A stretch of DNA of 64,000 bases from an uncultured Prevotella sp. (GTDB lineage Bacteria; Bacteroidota; Bacteroidia; Bacteroidales; Bacteroidaceae): positions 62,001 through 126,000 of the forward strand of contig UQHJ01000001.1 in the NCBI GenBank assembly GCA_900540885.1. The letters run 5' to 3'. Shown one piece after another: positions 35,455-43,212 of the stretch. A program made the translations under genes and the position numbers. Under the pieces are notes generated by a model. The model was not told where the DNA came from, made no database searches, and saw only the letters and a program-made list of their open reading frames with translations. The first letter of the stretch is position 1; every line of letters begins with the position of its first letter.

Positions 35455-35507
35455 GCACGAATCGTGTGGGTAGACTGCAATTTATCTACTTGCCTAACAC
35501 AAAAAAG

Positions 35508-35543
35508 AATAGCCCACCTCATATAGTAATGAGGTGGGCTATT
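35508..35543. terminator. Bidirectional terminator between lipoprotein and DUF349 genes
   Basis: AATAGCCCACCTCAT / ATGAGGTGGGCTATT, a 15-bp perfect stem with a 6-base loop, with an A-rich run before and T-rich run after. Just upstream (35462-35490) is a degenerate copy of the GTGTGGGTAGACTGCAATTT repeat family. Confidence 0.9.
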
Positions 35544-35566
35544 TATCTTTCTACGCTATTCGCGTA

Positions 35567-37426
35567 TTACTTTGCTTCTTTTTCAGCCTTAATCTGTTCG
35601 TTTACGGCCTTGATTTTTTCAACGATTTCGTTAAGGTCTTCCTTCAAGCGTTCTACCTTCTTTTCGATATCAGCAACTAATGAGTTGCCTTTCTTTGAAC
35701 TTGAACGGAAGAAGGTGAGATTGGTTTCGTAATTCTGAATTTCCTGCTTCTTGTTCTCCAACGCATTCTGTAAGCGGCCACGCTCGCGAGTGAGTTCAGA
35801 GCCACCCTTATCGGCTACATTCTTGCGGAAGTTGTCCATGCGACGACGGCCAGCCGTTTCGTGCAATGTGTCGTAAATTTTGTCACAGAGCTCGCGATAA
35901 CGACGATACATCTTCTCCTTCTTGCTATAAGGCACGTGACCTATCTCGTTCCAACGAGCCTGCAACTCACGTACACTCTTCAACAAATCATCGCTCGCAT
36001 TTTCTACCAACTTTTCGAGCTCAGCGATAACGCCCTTCTTGAGTTCAAGGTTGGCTTCTTCTTCCTTACGCTGACCTGCATTGGCTGCATTCTTCTGCTC
36101 AAAGAAGTAGTTACAAGCATCGTTGAAGCGCTTCCAAATAGCGTCAGATACTTTGTGAGCCACAGGACCTATTGCCTTCCATTCTTTCTGCAACTCTACA
36201 AACTTGTTAGTCGTTGCGCCCCAATCAGTGCTATCTTTCAGAGCTTCTGCTTTTTCAATCAAAGCATTCTTAGCTGTGAGGTTAGCATTCAACTTCTCAC
36301 GGTTAGCCTTGAAGTAAGCCGTCTTAGCTTGGAAGAAGCGGTCGCAAGCCATGCGGAAGCGTTCGAAGATTTCGGCATTTACCTTACGAGGTGTAAAGCC
36401 TACTGTCTTCCACTCAGCCTGAATGGCCAACACTTGTTTGGTCATCTCTTCCCACTGTGCATAAGTCTTCAAGCCGTCAAACTCAAGGGCTTCAACTTGT
36501 TGACAGAGTTCTGTCTTCTTAGCCAAATTTTCTTCTTCCTTTGCCTTGATAGCCTCAAAGTGGTCTTGGTGGCGCTTGTTGATAACGGTCGAAGCATCTT
36601 TGAAGCGCTTCCATATCTCGTCACGCAACTCCTTGGCTACAGGACCTGTCTCGCGATACTCCTGGTGCAACTTCTGCAATTGGTGGAAAGCTGAGATAGG
36701 GTCTTCTACATCGGCCAACTTTTCAGCAGCTTCGCAAAGGTGGGTCTTGATTTCAAGATTTTTCTTGAAGTCATAGGCACGCATCTCGTGGTTCAAGCGC
36801 AATTGGTCGTAGAACTGTTCTGTATAGAGTTGATAGTTCTTCCACAATTCTGTTGCATTCTCAGCAGGAACGGCCTTGAGTTCCTTCCACTCAGCCTGCA
36901 ATTCTTTCACCTCGTTGTAGCCCTTATCAGCGTCCTCAGGAGTAGCAGCCAAAGCCTTGATACGTTCGATAATCTCTTGCTTACGCTTCAAGTTCTGCTG
37001 CTTCTCAGCCTCAAGTGCTTCGGCCGCCTTATTGCGCATCTCACGAATGAGCGATAATTGAGCCTTGAAATTCTCTTCGTCCATGTCGGGAGCAGGCATA
37101 AAGTCTTCAGCTTTGCCACCCTCTTCAATGAACTTTTCGCGAGCACTCGCTACGTCAGCATTGTGGAAGCGATAGTAGAGCATTTTAAGGTGGTCAAGTT
37201 CAGTTCGCTCTACGTTACCACCATTATATACAATCTGCTTCAACACTTCAATCACCTCAGCCTTTGTCTTAGGTTCAGCGGGCTTTTCAGCAGCAGTAGT
37301 GGTTTCTGTTGTTTCGTTTGAAGTGGCAGTCTGAATAGCCTCTTCAGTAGTGTTCTCAGCCGAAGTGCTTTCAGGTGTTACTACCTTTTGTTCTTCCACT
37401 TCAGCAGTGTTCTTGATTTCGTCCAT
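35567..37426 (-). CDS. DUF349 domain protein
   Basis: Seen: 619 residues, largely helical and charged; N-terminal Thr/Glu-rich low-complexity region (about 1-55), then repeated DUF349 units with the hallmark W-K-x-(V/I)-G (AEWKTVGFTPRK, EWKAIGPVAHKVSDAIWKRF, ARWNEIGHVPYSKKEKMYRR) and a C-terminal coiled coil. DUF349 proteins are conserved in Bacteroidota; function is unresolved, with proposed links to DNA or RNA-related stress. No signal peptide, so cytoplasmic. Monocistronic. Confidence 0.85.
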   Translation of the reverse strand: MDEIKNTAEVEEQKVVTPESTSAENTTEEAIQTATSNETTETTTAAEKPAEPKTKAEVIEVLKQIVYNGGNVERTELDHLKMLYYRFHNADVASAREKFIEEGGKAEDFMPAPDMDEENFKAQLSLIREMRNKAAEALEAEKQQNLKRKQEIIERIKALAATPEDADKGYNEVKELQAEWKELKAVPAENATELWKNYQLYTEQFYDQLRLNHEMRAYDFKKNLEIKTHLCEAAEKLADVEDPISAFHQLQKLHQEYRETGPVAKELRDEIWKRFKDASTVINKRHQDHFEAIKAKEEENLAKKTELCQQVEALEFDGLKTYAQWEEMTKQVLAIQAEWKTVGFTPRKVNAEIFERFRMACDRFFQAKTAYFKANREKLNANLTAKNALIEKAEALKDSTDWGATTNKFVELQKEWKAIGPVAHKVSDAIWKRFNDACNYFFEQKNAANAGQRKEEEANLELKKGVIAELEKLVENASDDLLKSVRELQARWNEIGHVPYSKKEKMYRRYRELCDKIYDTLHETAGRRRMDNFRKNVADKGGSELTRERGRLQNALENKKQEIQNYETNLTFFRSSSKKGNSLVADIEKKVERLKEDLNEIVEKIKAVNEQIKAEKEAK

Positions 37427-37519
37427 AATAATTAGGATAGGATCAGTTCGCTAATAGCGCAGTCGTGAAAGCGCGCTATTATTTATTAAATAAGTTATAG
37501 GATTGGTGTGAAACGTATG

Positions 37520-37569
37520 CACGACTTTGTGTAAGGGCTATAAGCATTTAGCACCAACACAAAGTCGTG
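37520..37569. repeat. Hairpin upstream of DUF349 gene
   Basis: CACGACTTTGTGT (37520-37532) and its exact complement ACACAAAGTCGTG (37557-37569) with a 24-base loop, in the 228-bp gap between the corA and DUF349 genes. It may be the corA terminator. I see nothing else in this gap. Confidence 0.6.
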
Positions 37570-37654
37570 GCCGTTGCACTATTTATTTATGCAAATAAAG
37601 TTATTTTATTTTGTTCTGCAAAGGTTTTGCTTTAAAATCTTTGTTCAAAAGGAA

Positions 37655-38581
37655 TTAAATCCAAGCTTTCCAGCGGAAAAGGCCATAAAATATGCCTGTT
37701 ACGACTATCGAAGCGATGATTACCACGGGGAAACCCCACCACACGGTTTCCATACCACTTACCAAGTTCATACCAAATATACTGGCTATCAACGTGGGGA
37801 ACATCAAGATAATGGAGACGGAGGTCATCTGTTTCATCACGCCCGCCATATTGTTATTAATAATGCTGGCGTAGGTCTCCATGGTAGAGTCAAGAATATT
37901 GGTGTAGATGTTGGTCGTCTCGCGTGCCTGGTTCATCTCAATCGTTACGTCCTCAATGAGGTCAGCATCGAGTTCGTCGACTGGGAGTTTAAACTTCAAC
38001 TTCGATAGCAGCGTTTCGTTACCACGAATAGAAGTGATAAAGTAGGTCAAACTATCTTGTAGACGTGAGAGTCCAACGAGGTCTTCATTATCAATTTGTC
38101 TATCAAGGTTACGTTTAGCCTCTTCAAGCAACACATTGATTTGCTTCAATCGCTTCAAGTACCATACCGCTGAGGAGAGGAAGAGGCGGAACACCAAGTC
38201 TACGGAGTCGGTAAATCCTTGATTGCGCTTTTGTTGGTACGAAACGAAGTCTATCATCATATTCGTCTCGTAGTTACACACGGTCACACATACGCCTTTA
38301 TTTAATATAATGCCCATTGGAATGGTAGTATGGGGTGTGCGTGAAGCGACCTCTTTCACATAGGGTATACGCAAGATGATGAGCGACCACCCTTCGTCAT
38401 ATTCATAACGTGAACGTTCGTCTTTATCTCGGATGTCGTCTAAGAAGTAATCAGGGATTTTGAGTTCGTTAATTAAGAAGTCCTCGTCCTCGGGTGTAGA
38501 ACACGTAACCTGCACCCAGCAGTCGGGTGCCCATTCGTCAATGGTTTGTAGCGTTTTGTTGTAATTCCAGTAAGTACGCAT
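37655..38581 (-). CDS. corA: CorA-family magnesium/divalent cation channel
   Basis: Pentameric inner-membrane channel. Seen: 308 residues; soluble N-terminal domain (about 1-245) with long helices, then two C-terminal membrane helices, the first ending in the GMN signature (FGMNLVSGM), the selectivity filter of the family, the second VVIIASIVVTGIFYGLFRW followed by basic RWKAWI. Full length. The gene has an unusually long leader (about 220 nt) with a structured segment and a tiny upstream reading frame, consistent with magnesium-dependent control. Confidence 0.92.
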   Translation of the reverse strand: MRTYWNYNKTLQTIDEWAPDCWVQVTCSTPEDEDFLINELKIPDYFLDDIRDKDERSRYEYDEGWSLIILRIPYVKEVASRTPHTTIPMGIILNKGVCVTVCNYETNMMIDFVSYQQKRNQGFTDSVDLVFRLFLSSAVWYLKRLKQINVLLEEAKRNLDRQIDNEDLVGLSRLQDSLTYFITSIRGNETLLSKLKFKLPVDELDADLIEDVTIEMNQARETTNIYTNILDSTMETYASIINNNMAGVMKQMTSVSIILMFPTLIASIFGMNLVSGMETVWWGFPVVIIASIVVTGIFYGLFRWKAWI

Positions 38582-38670
38582 AAAAACAGGTTGTTTACAA
38601 AGTGATGCGGGTAATCATGTAACATGCGCACAACGTATCCTCCGATACGAAAAAGGGGTACGCAGCTAAC

Positions 38671-38797
38671 ATGAGCCTTTTGCACAGCCTGTTTCGGATC
38701 GGCTTCAATCGTTGGTTTCCGCGTGATAGTCGTCCATTTTGTTATTAATAATAATTGGTATGAGTGATTTTTTACAGAGCCTCACCCTTTGACTCAT
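38671..38797 (-). promoter_or_regulatory. Candidate magnesium-sensing leader RNA (M-box-like) of corA
   Basis: Read on the minus strand, the leader is closed by a 7-bp helix (ATGAGTC at 38797-38791 with GGCTCAT at 38677-38671) and starts with GGGTGAGGCTC, close to the GGTGAGGCTCC signature of M-box (ykoK) riboswitches. GCGGAAACC and CCGAAACAGG segments follow. A hairpin CGTATC / GATACG (about 38634-38649) lies between this fold and the start codon. The class assignment rests on motif memory and gene context only. Confidence 0.4.
38705..38737 (-). CDS. Possible 10-residue leader peptide MDDYHAETND
   Basis: A short frame inside the corA leader, ATG at 38737, TGA at 38705. It is acidic from codon 2. 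It lies within the candidate riboswitch fold, so either the RNA or the peptide reading may be functional, or neither. No strong ribosome-binding site is visible. Confidence 0.2.
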   Translation of the reverse strand: MDDYHAETND

Positions 38798-38807
38798 TTT
38801 TGCGAAG

Positions 38808-38815
38808 CAAAAGTA
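38808..38815 (-). promoter_or_regulatory. -7 box of corA
   Basis: Minus-strand TACTTTTG; transcription would begin near 38801, just before the 5' strand of the predicted closing helix. No clear -33 box. Confidence 0.5.
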
Positions 38816-38923
38816 CAAATAATCTCTGAAATGGGGAATATGAATGAGGTATAAACTGCAAATTGTCGAAGAGAGCATGAATGAACATTAACGAAAAATG
38901 TAACACGAGGTGGGGAGAATATG

Positions 38924-39559
38924 TCACTTCCAACGATTTCGGTTGAGAACCCGCTTGAATACAGCAGGTGCTCCTTCCAATGAGGCAAACAACAACATAC
39001 ATGAGCGGAATTTTATGACATCAGCTCCAAATATTTCATAAGGGCTTTTGTCACTATCAAGAACAGCCTGTGTTATTTCGCAGAGATTCTTTCCTAAGAT
39101 GGGATGTTCAAGAAATAATTTTGCTTGTTTCCTGTTAAGGATACCATAGAACCGCGACCGTTCTGACTTACCCAGCCCTTTCATTTGTGGAAATATCCAC
39201 CACATCCAATGTGTCTTTTTCTTACCATTCTTTACCTCCTGAAGTGCTTGGGCATACGTTTGCTCATGCGGCACAACATATCTACTAACATAGCCATATT
39301 CCCATGTTTGCATCTCCTCTTCGGTTAAAAAATTCAAGATAAGATCCGCTAATGGTATATGTCCAATATTCCTGTCTGACAACCAGTATTCGGGATCGAG
39401 AGAGCTGTCAGGCAACATCCTAAGGTCTTTAATACAATCTTCTACTATTTGCTTCTTACGTTCTTCTGATTGTAAAACCATCATTACATTCTTATTATTA
39501 AGCAAACTGTAGAGGTCGTCACGGAGTTCTTGCTCTAATTCTTTTGAAATTGTTTTCAT
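38924..39559 (-). CDS. DUF1810 protein with an extra N-terminal domain
   Basis: Seen: 211 residues. The C-terminal half (about 95-205) is DUF1810: QTYAQALQEVKNGKKKTHWM then WWIFPQMKGLGKSERSRFYG, LEHPILGKNLCEIT and EIFGADVIKFRSCMLLFASL. The first ~90 residues (acidic and helical, IVEDCIKDLRMLPDSSLDPE) are not part of DUF1810, which usually begins shortly before the Y-x-x-AL motif. The function of DUF1810 is unknown; in other bacteria I recall it fused to macro domains, which would suggest ADP-ribose metabolism (unverified). Predicted promoter at 39648-39655. Confidence 0.8.
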   Translation of the reverse strand: MKTISKELEQELRDDLYSLLNNKNVMMVLQSEERKKQIVEDCIKDLRMLPDSSLDPEYWLSDRNIGHIPLADLILNFLTEEEMQTWEYGYVSRYVVPHEQTYAQALQEVKNGKKKTHWMWWIFPQMKGLGKSERSRFYGILNRKQAKLFLEHPILGKNLCEITQAVLDSDKSPYEIFGADVIKFRSCMLLFASLEGAPAVFKRVLNRNRWK

Positions 39560-39647
39560 AGCTTGTAATATTTACTTTATGCCAACGTGAAAGATGGCGT
39601 TTAACGTTTTTCGCTGTTTTTCTTGTCCTTGCTGTTTTTTTACGCGG

Positions 39648-39655
39648 CAAAGATA
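39648..39655 (-). promoter_or_regulatory. -7 box of the DUF1810 gene
   Basis: Minus-strand TATCTTTG, 89 bp before the start codon; no clear -33 box. Confidence 0.45.
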
Positions 39656-39824
39656 TGAACGTTTTACTCGATTAAAAAAGCTTACACCGCAGCTTGTATA
39701 AAACACCACTGTTAATGTACGAAATACACGTTAGCAACCTGTATATACCTTAAGCAGCCCTTCAAACTCTTCAAAATTAGTTTATAACGCAATCCTTATC
39801 CCAAACTCGCGTTAATACATTAAA

Positions 39825-39876
39825 GCCTCTCCCCCTAAGTTCCTCCCTATTCGGGGAGGGGCTTAGGGGGAGAGGC
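39825..39876. terminator. Hairpin terminator downstream of aspC
   Basis: GCCTCTCCCCCTAAGTTCCT pairs with GGGGCTTAGGGGGAGAGGC; 16 bp beyond the aspC stop. Same family as 21009-21060. Confidence 0.8.
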
Positions 39877-39892
39877 TAATTTGCAGTTTATA

Positions 39893-41080
39893 TTACTTCA
39901 ACTTGCTGCAAGCTTCCTTGATACGGCGAAGAGCTTCAACAATGTTTTCGTCACTCGTGGCATAGCTCATGCGGAAACATTCGGGCGAACCAAAGGCGGC
40001 ACCACCGACTGTGGCTACATGACCTACTTCGAGGAGATAAATGGCAAAGTCCATAGAATCCTTAATGACACGTTCACCGTCTGTCTTACCAAAGTAATAG
40101 CTGCACTTGGGGAAGAGGTAGAAAGCACCATGAGGATCGTTTACTTCAAAGCCCGGCACTTCCTTGGCCAACTTCACAATCAAATTCTTACGACGCTCGA
40201 AAGCTTGACGCATTTCTTCTACGCACTCTTGCGGACCTGCGAAAGCCTCAGTAGCGGCTACTTGACTTACAGAGCAAGGACCGCTGGTATACTGTCCCTG
40301 CAACTTGCTACAAGCCTTTGCAATTTCGAGCGGAGCTGCTAAGAAACCAATACGCCAACCTGTCATAGCATAAGCTTTTGACACGCCATTGATGACAATC
40401 GTACGCTCTTTCATGCCCTCACAAGCAGCAATAGAAGCGTGTTCACCTACGTAGTTGATGTGTTCGTAAATCTCATCGCTGATGATGTAAACGCCCTCGT
40501 GCTTGCGCAATACTTCAGCCAAAGCTTCTAATTCAGCTTTGCTATAGACCGATCCCGTAGGGTTGCTGGGAGAGCAAAGAATGATAGCACGTGTCTTAGG
40601 CGTAATGGCAGCCTCAAGCTGAGCGGGTGTAATTTTGAAATCTTGTTCAATCTTAGCTTCTACAAAGACGGGCTTACCATCAGCCATGAGCACCATTTGT
40701 GGGTAGCTTACCCAATAAGGAGCGGGGATAATCACCTCTTCGCCCGGTGAAACGAGCGCCATAACGGCATTACAAACACACTGCTTGGCACCATTTGACA
40801 CGACGATTTGCTCGGGCGCATAAGTCAAGCCGTTTTCGTTCTGCAACTTATTGCAGATAGCCTTGCGCAAAGCAGGATAACCTGCTACGGGAGAATAACG
40901 AGAATAGTTTTCGTCGACGGCCTTCTTTGCAGCCTCTTTTATATGGTCAGGAGTATTAAAGTCGGGTTCACCTACTGAAAGGTTGATAATGTCAACGCCT
41001 TGCGCCTTGAGTTCTGCACTCTTTTGCGACATGGCAAGCGTGGCTGAAGGAGCCAAACGGTTTACAAGTGTTGAAAGCAT
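39893..41080 (-). CDS. aspC: Aspartate/aromatic aminotransferase, class I
   Basis: PLP-dependent transaminase interconverting aspartate and oxaloacetate. Seen: 395 residues; N-terminal LSVGEPDFNTPDHIKEAA, CSPSNPTGSVYSKAELEAL, and PLP-lysine motif VINGVSKAYAMTGWRIGF with Lys in SKAYAMTGWR; C-terminal GSPECFRMSYATSDENI with the substrate-binding Arg. This is the Igamma (Thermus-type) aspartate aminotransferase pattern. Monocistronic, with a hairpin terminator. Prephenate aminotransferase activity is also possible in this subgroup. Confidence 0.9.
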   Translation of the reverse strand: MLSTLVNRLAPSATLAMSQKSAELKAQGVDIINLSVGEPDFNTPDHIKEAAKKAVDENYSRYSPVAGYPALRKAICNKLQNENGLTYAPEQIVVSNGAKQCVCNAVMALVSPGEEVIIPAPYWVSYPQMVLMADGKPVFVEAKIEQDFKITPAQLEAAITPKTRAIILCSPSNPTGSVYSKAELEALAEVLRKHEGVYIISDEIYEHINYVGEHASIAACEGMKERTIVINGVSKAYAMTGWRIGFLAAPLEIAKACSKLQGQYTSGPCSVSQVAATEAFAGPQECVEEMRQAFERRKNLIVKLAKEVPGFEVNDPHGAFYLFPKCSYYFGKTDGERVIKDSMDFAIYLLEVGHVATVGGAAFGSPECFRMSYATSDENIVEALRRIKEACSKLK

Positions 41081-41160
41081 GTATTTAAAGGTTTTACGTT
41101 AGGGTAATATATACAATTACCTAACTGATTCAACTGTTATAATTGTTTCGAATAAGCAAA

Positions 41161-41209
41161 AAGGTGATAAGAGAAGCATTTCGTGGAGGAATGATTCTCT
41201 TATCACCTT
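41161..41209. terminator. Terminator of the lptF-ribBA-bax operon
   Basis: AAGGTGATAAGAGAA / TTCTCTTATCACCTT, a perfect 15-bp stem with a 19-base loop, 7 bp beyond the Bax-1 stop codon. Confidence 0.8.
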
Positions 41210-41215
41210 ATTATA

Positions 41216-41953
41216 TTAACTGCGGCGGTTGCCGAAAATGCGAAGCAAGTAAAGGAAGAGGTTGACAAAGTCAAGATAGAGCGATAAGCTACACATAAGA
41301 GCAATCTTCAATAGATTTTGATCGCCTAAGTTGGCTGACGCACGGAGTATATCTTTCATCTTCTGCGTATCGTATGCCGTAAGGCCACAGAAGAGAATGA
41401 TACCCACATAGGTAAGCACCCAACTAAAAGTGGTGTTCGCTACGAAGATGTTGACAATCGTGCCTAAGACGAGGCCTATCAATGCCATCATCAAGAAACG
41501 TCCCATGCCTGAGAGGTCTTTTTTAATGAAAGCTCCTACCAATGACATTGCACCAAACGTGCCAGCCGTAACAAAGAAGGTAGTAGCCACGCTCTCCATG
41601 GTGTAAGCCAATAGAATGACCGACAAAGTGGCACCATTCAGTATAGAGTAAAGCCCGAACATGATACCAGCCACGGGGAATGACATACGCATGATGTTGG
41701 CCGAAAGTATCCAGACCAAAGCTATCTCACCGATGAGCATGCCCAAAAGTACAGCGCGACTGCCTATGATAGAGTATAGCAGACTTTCATTACCAGCCAC
41801 GTAGTAAGCTGTTAAGCCTGTCAGCACCAAGGCCATGGTCATCCAGACGTACACCTTGTTCACAACGCTTGAGAAAGCCAACGTAGTGTTCGCTTTACCT
41901 GTTTGCTCTGCAACATTGAGGTCGTAACCATAGAAGTTGTTATATTCTGACAT
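41216..41953 (-). CDS. Bax inhibitor-1/YccA family membrane protein
   Basis: Seen: 245 residues with seven hydrophobic segments. Family motifs include LTGLTAYYVAG at the second segment, FGLYSILNGATLSVIL and the C-terminal FCGLTAYDTQKMKDI and LYLDFVNLFLYLLRIFG. Prokaryotic homologues can conduct calcium with pH dependence or interact with FtsH; the physiological role here is unknown. Directly downstream of ribBA (17 bp), so it is probably cotranscribed. Confidence 0.92.
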   Translation of the reverse strand: MSEYNNFYGYDLNVAEQTGKANTTLAFSSVVNKVYVWMTMALVLTGLTAYYVAGNESLLYSIIGSRAVLLGMLIGEIALVWILSANIMRMSFPVAGIMFGLYSILNGATLSVILLAYTMESVATTFFVTAGTFGAMSLVGAFIKKDLSGMGRFLMMALIGLVLGTIVNIFVANTTFSWVLTYVGIILFCGLTAYDTQKMKDILRASANLGDQNLLKIALMCSLSLYLDFVNLFLYLLRIFGNRRS

Positions 41954-41970
41954 AATCGTTTCAATTTAAA

Positions 41971-43179
41971 TTACAAATGCAAAGTATGTCCCATGCGCAC
42001 CTTTTTGGTTTCAAGGTATCGCTTGTTGTATTTGTTTGGCGTGATTTCGATGGGAACGTTTTCGGTAATCTCTAAGCCGTAAGCTTCGAGGCCTACACGC
42101 TTTACGGGATTATTGGTGAGCAAGCGCATCTTGTGCACACCTAACATACCCAATATCTGTGCGCCCACGCCATAGTCGCGCTCGTCGGGGTCGTAACCTA
42201 AATGTACGTTGGCATCAACCGTGTCATAGCCTTCTTCTTGCAACTTGTAAGCAGCTATCTTGGCCATAAGACCGATACCACGTCCTTCTTGATTCAAATA
42301 AAGTACAACCCCCTTGCCTTGCTCGTCAATCATGCGCATAGCTTTGTGAAGCTGTTCGCCACAATCGCAACGTTCAGAACCGAAGATATCGCCTGTCATA
42401 CATGAAGAGTGAACGCGCACCAAGACGGGTTCGTCCGCTTTCCACTCTCCCTTGATAAGGGCGATGTGTTCCAGTCCATTGCTCTTTTGACGGAAAGGTA
42501 TCAAACGGAAGTGTCCATACTCTGTAGGCATGTCTACTTCTTCTCCTTGCTCTACCAAACACTCCGTCTTGAGACGATAAGCAATGAGGTCCTTAATCGT
42601 GATGATATGTAATCCTTCGCGCTGAGCAAATTCTTGTAACTGGGGCATACGCGCCATCGTGCCGTCTTCGTTTAATATCTCGATTAAGCAAGCAGCGGGT
42701 TGCATACCTGCCAAACGAGCCAAGTCAACGGCTGCTTCGGTGTGTCCTGCACGCGCCAAAACGCCACGATCTTGTGCATAGAGCGGATTGATGTGACCAG
42801 GGCGACCGAAACTTTCGGGGCGGCTATCGGGATTGGCCAATGCACGAATCGTAGCCGCACGGTCGTGACAACTTACGCCCGTAGTGCAACCTTCAAGAAG
42901 GTCGACCGTTACGGTGAACGGAGTGCCCAACATGCTGGTGTTAGTCTGCACTTGATGTTCCAATCCAAGTTGATTGCAACGTTCGATTGTAATAGGAGCG
43001 CAAAGCACACCACGGCCGTTGCGTAACATGAAGTTAACGTGTTCAGGAGTGGCTAATTCTGCAGCAAGAATGAGGTCGCCTTCATTTTCGCGATCTTCAT
43101 CGTCTACTACAATAACGAACTTACCTTTTTTAAAATCATCAATAGCCTCTTCTACGGAGGCGAGCTTAAATGAACTCAT
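41971..43179 (-). CDS. ribBA: RibBA, bifunctional DHBP synthase / GTP cyclohydrolase II
   Basis: Supplies both precursors for riboflavin: 3,4-dihydroxy-2-butanone 4-phosphate and the pyrimidine from GTP. Seen: 402 residues. RibB domain (1-205): FVIVVDDEDRENEGDLILAA, TGVSCHDRAATI, GHINPLYAQ and RAGHTEAAVDLARLAG. RibA domain (206-402): VHSSCMTGDIFGSERCDCGE (three zinc-binding cysteines) and YLNQEGRGIGLMAKI, TNNPVKR. Both halves look functional. It lies in an lptF-ribBA-bax operon with no FMN riboswitch ahead. Confidence 0.95.
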   Translation of the reverse strand: MSSFKLASVEEAIDDFKKGKFVIVVDDEDRENEGDLILAAELATPEHVNFMLRNGRGVLCAPITIERCNQLGLEHQVQTNTSMLGTPFTVTVDLLEGCTTGVSCHDRAATIRALANPDSRPESFGRPGHINPLYAQDRGVLARAGHTEAAVDLARLAGMQPAACLIEILNEDGTMARMPQLQEFAQREGLHIITIKDLIAYRLKTECLVEQGEEVDMPTEYGHFRLIPFRQKSNGLEHIALIKGEWKADEPVLVRVHSSCMTGDIFGSERCDCGEQLHKAMRMIDEQGKGVVLYLNQEGRGIGLMAKIAAYKLQEEGYDTVDANVHLGYDPDERDYGVGAQILGMLGVHKMRLLTNNPVKRVGLEAYGLEITENVPIEITPNKYNKRYLETKKVRMGHTLHL

Positions 43180-43212
43180 ATATTTGTATATGCAAATAGC
43201 TTTGTTAATAAT

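Noticed and set aside
38473..38685. 70-codon frame overlapping the corA start on the minus strand
   Set aside because: It runs through the leader into the corA coding region in another frame; no supporting motif.
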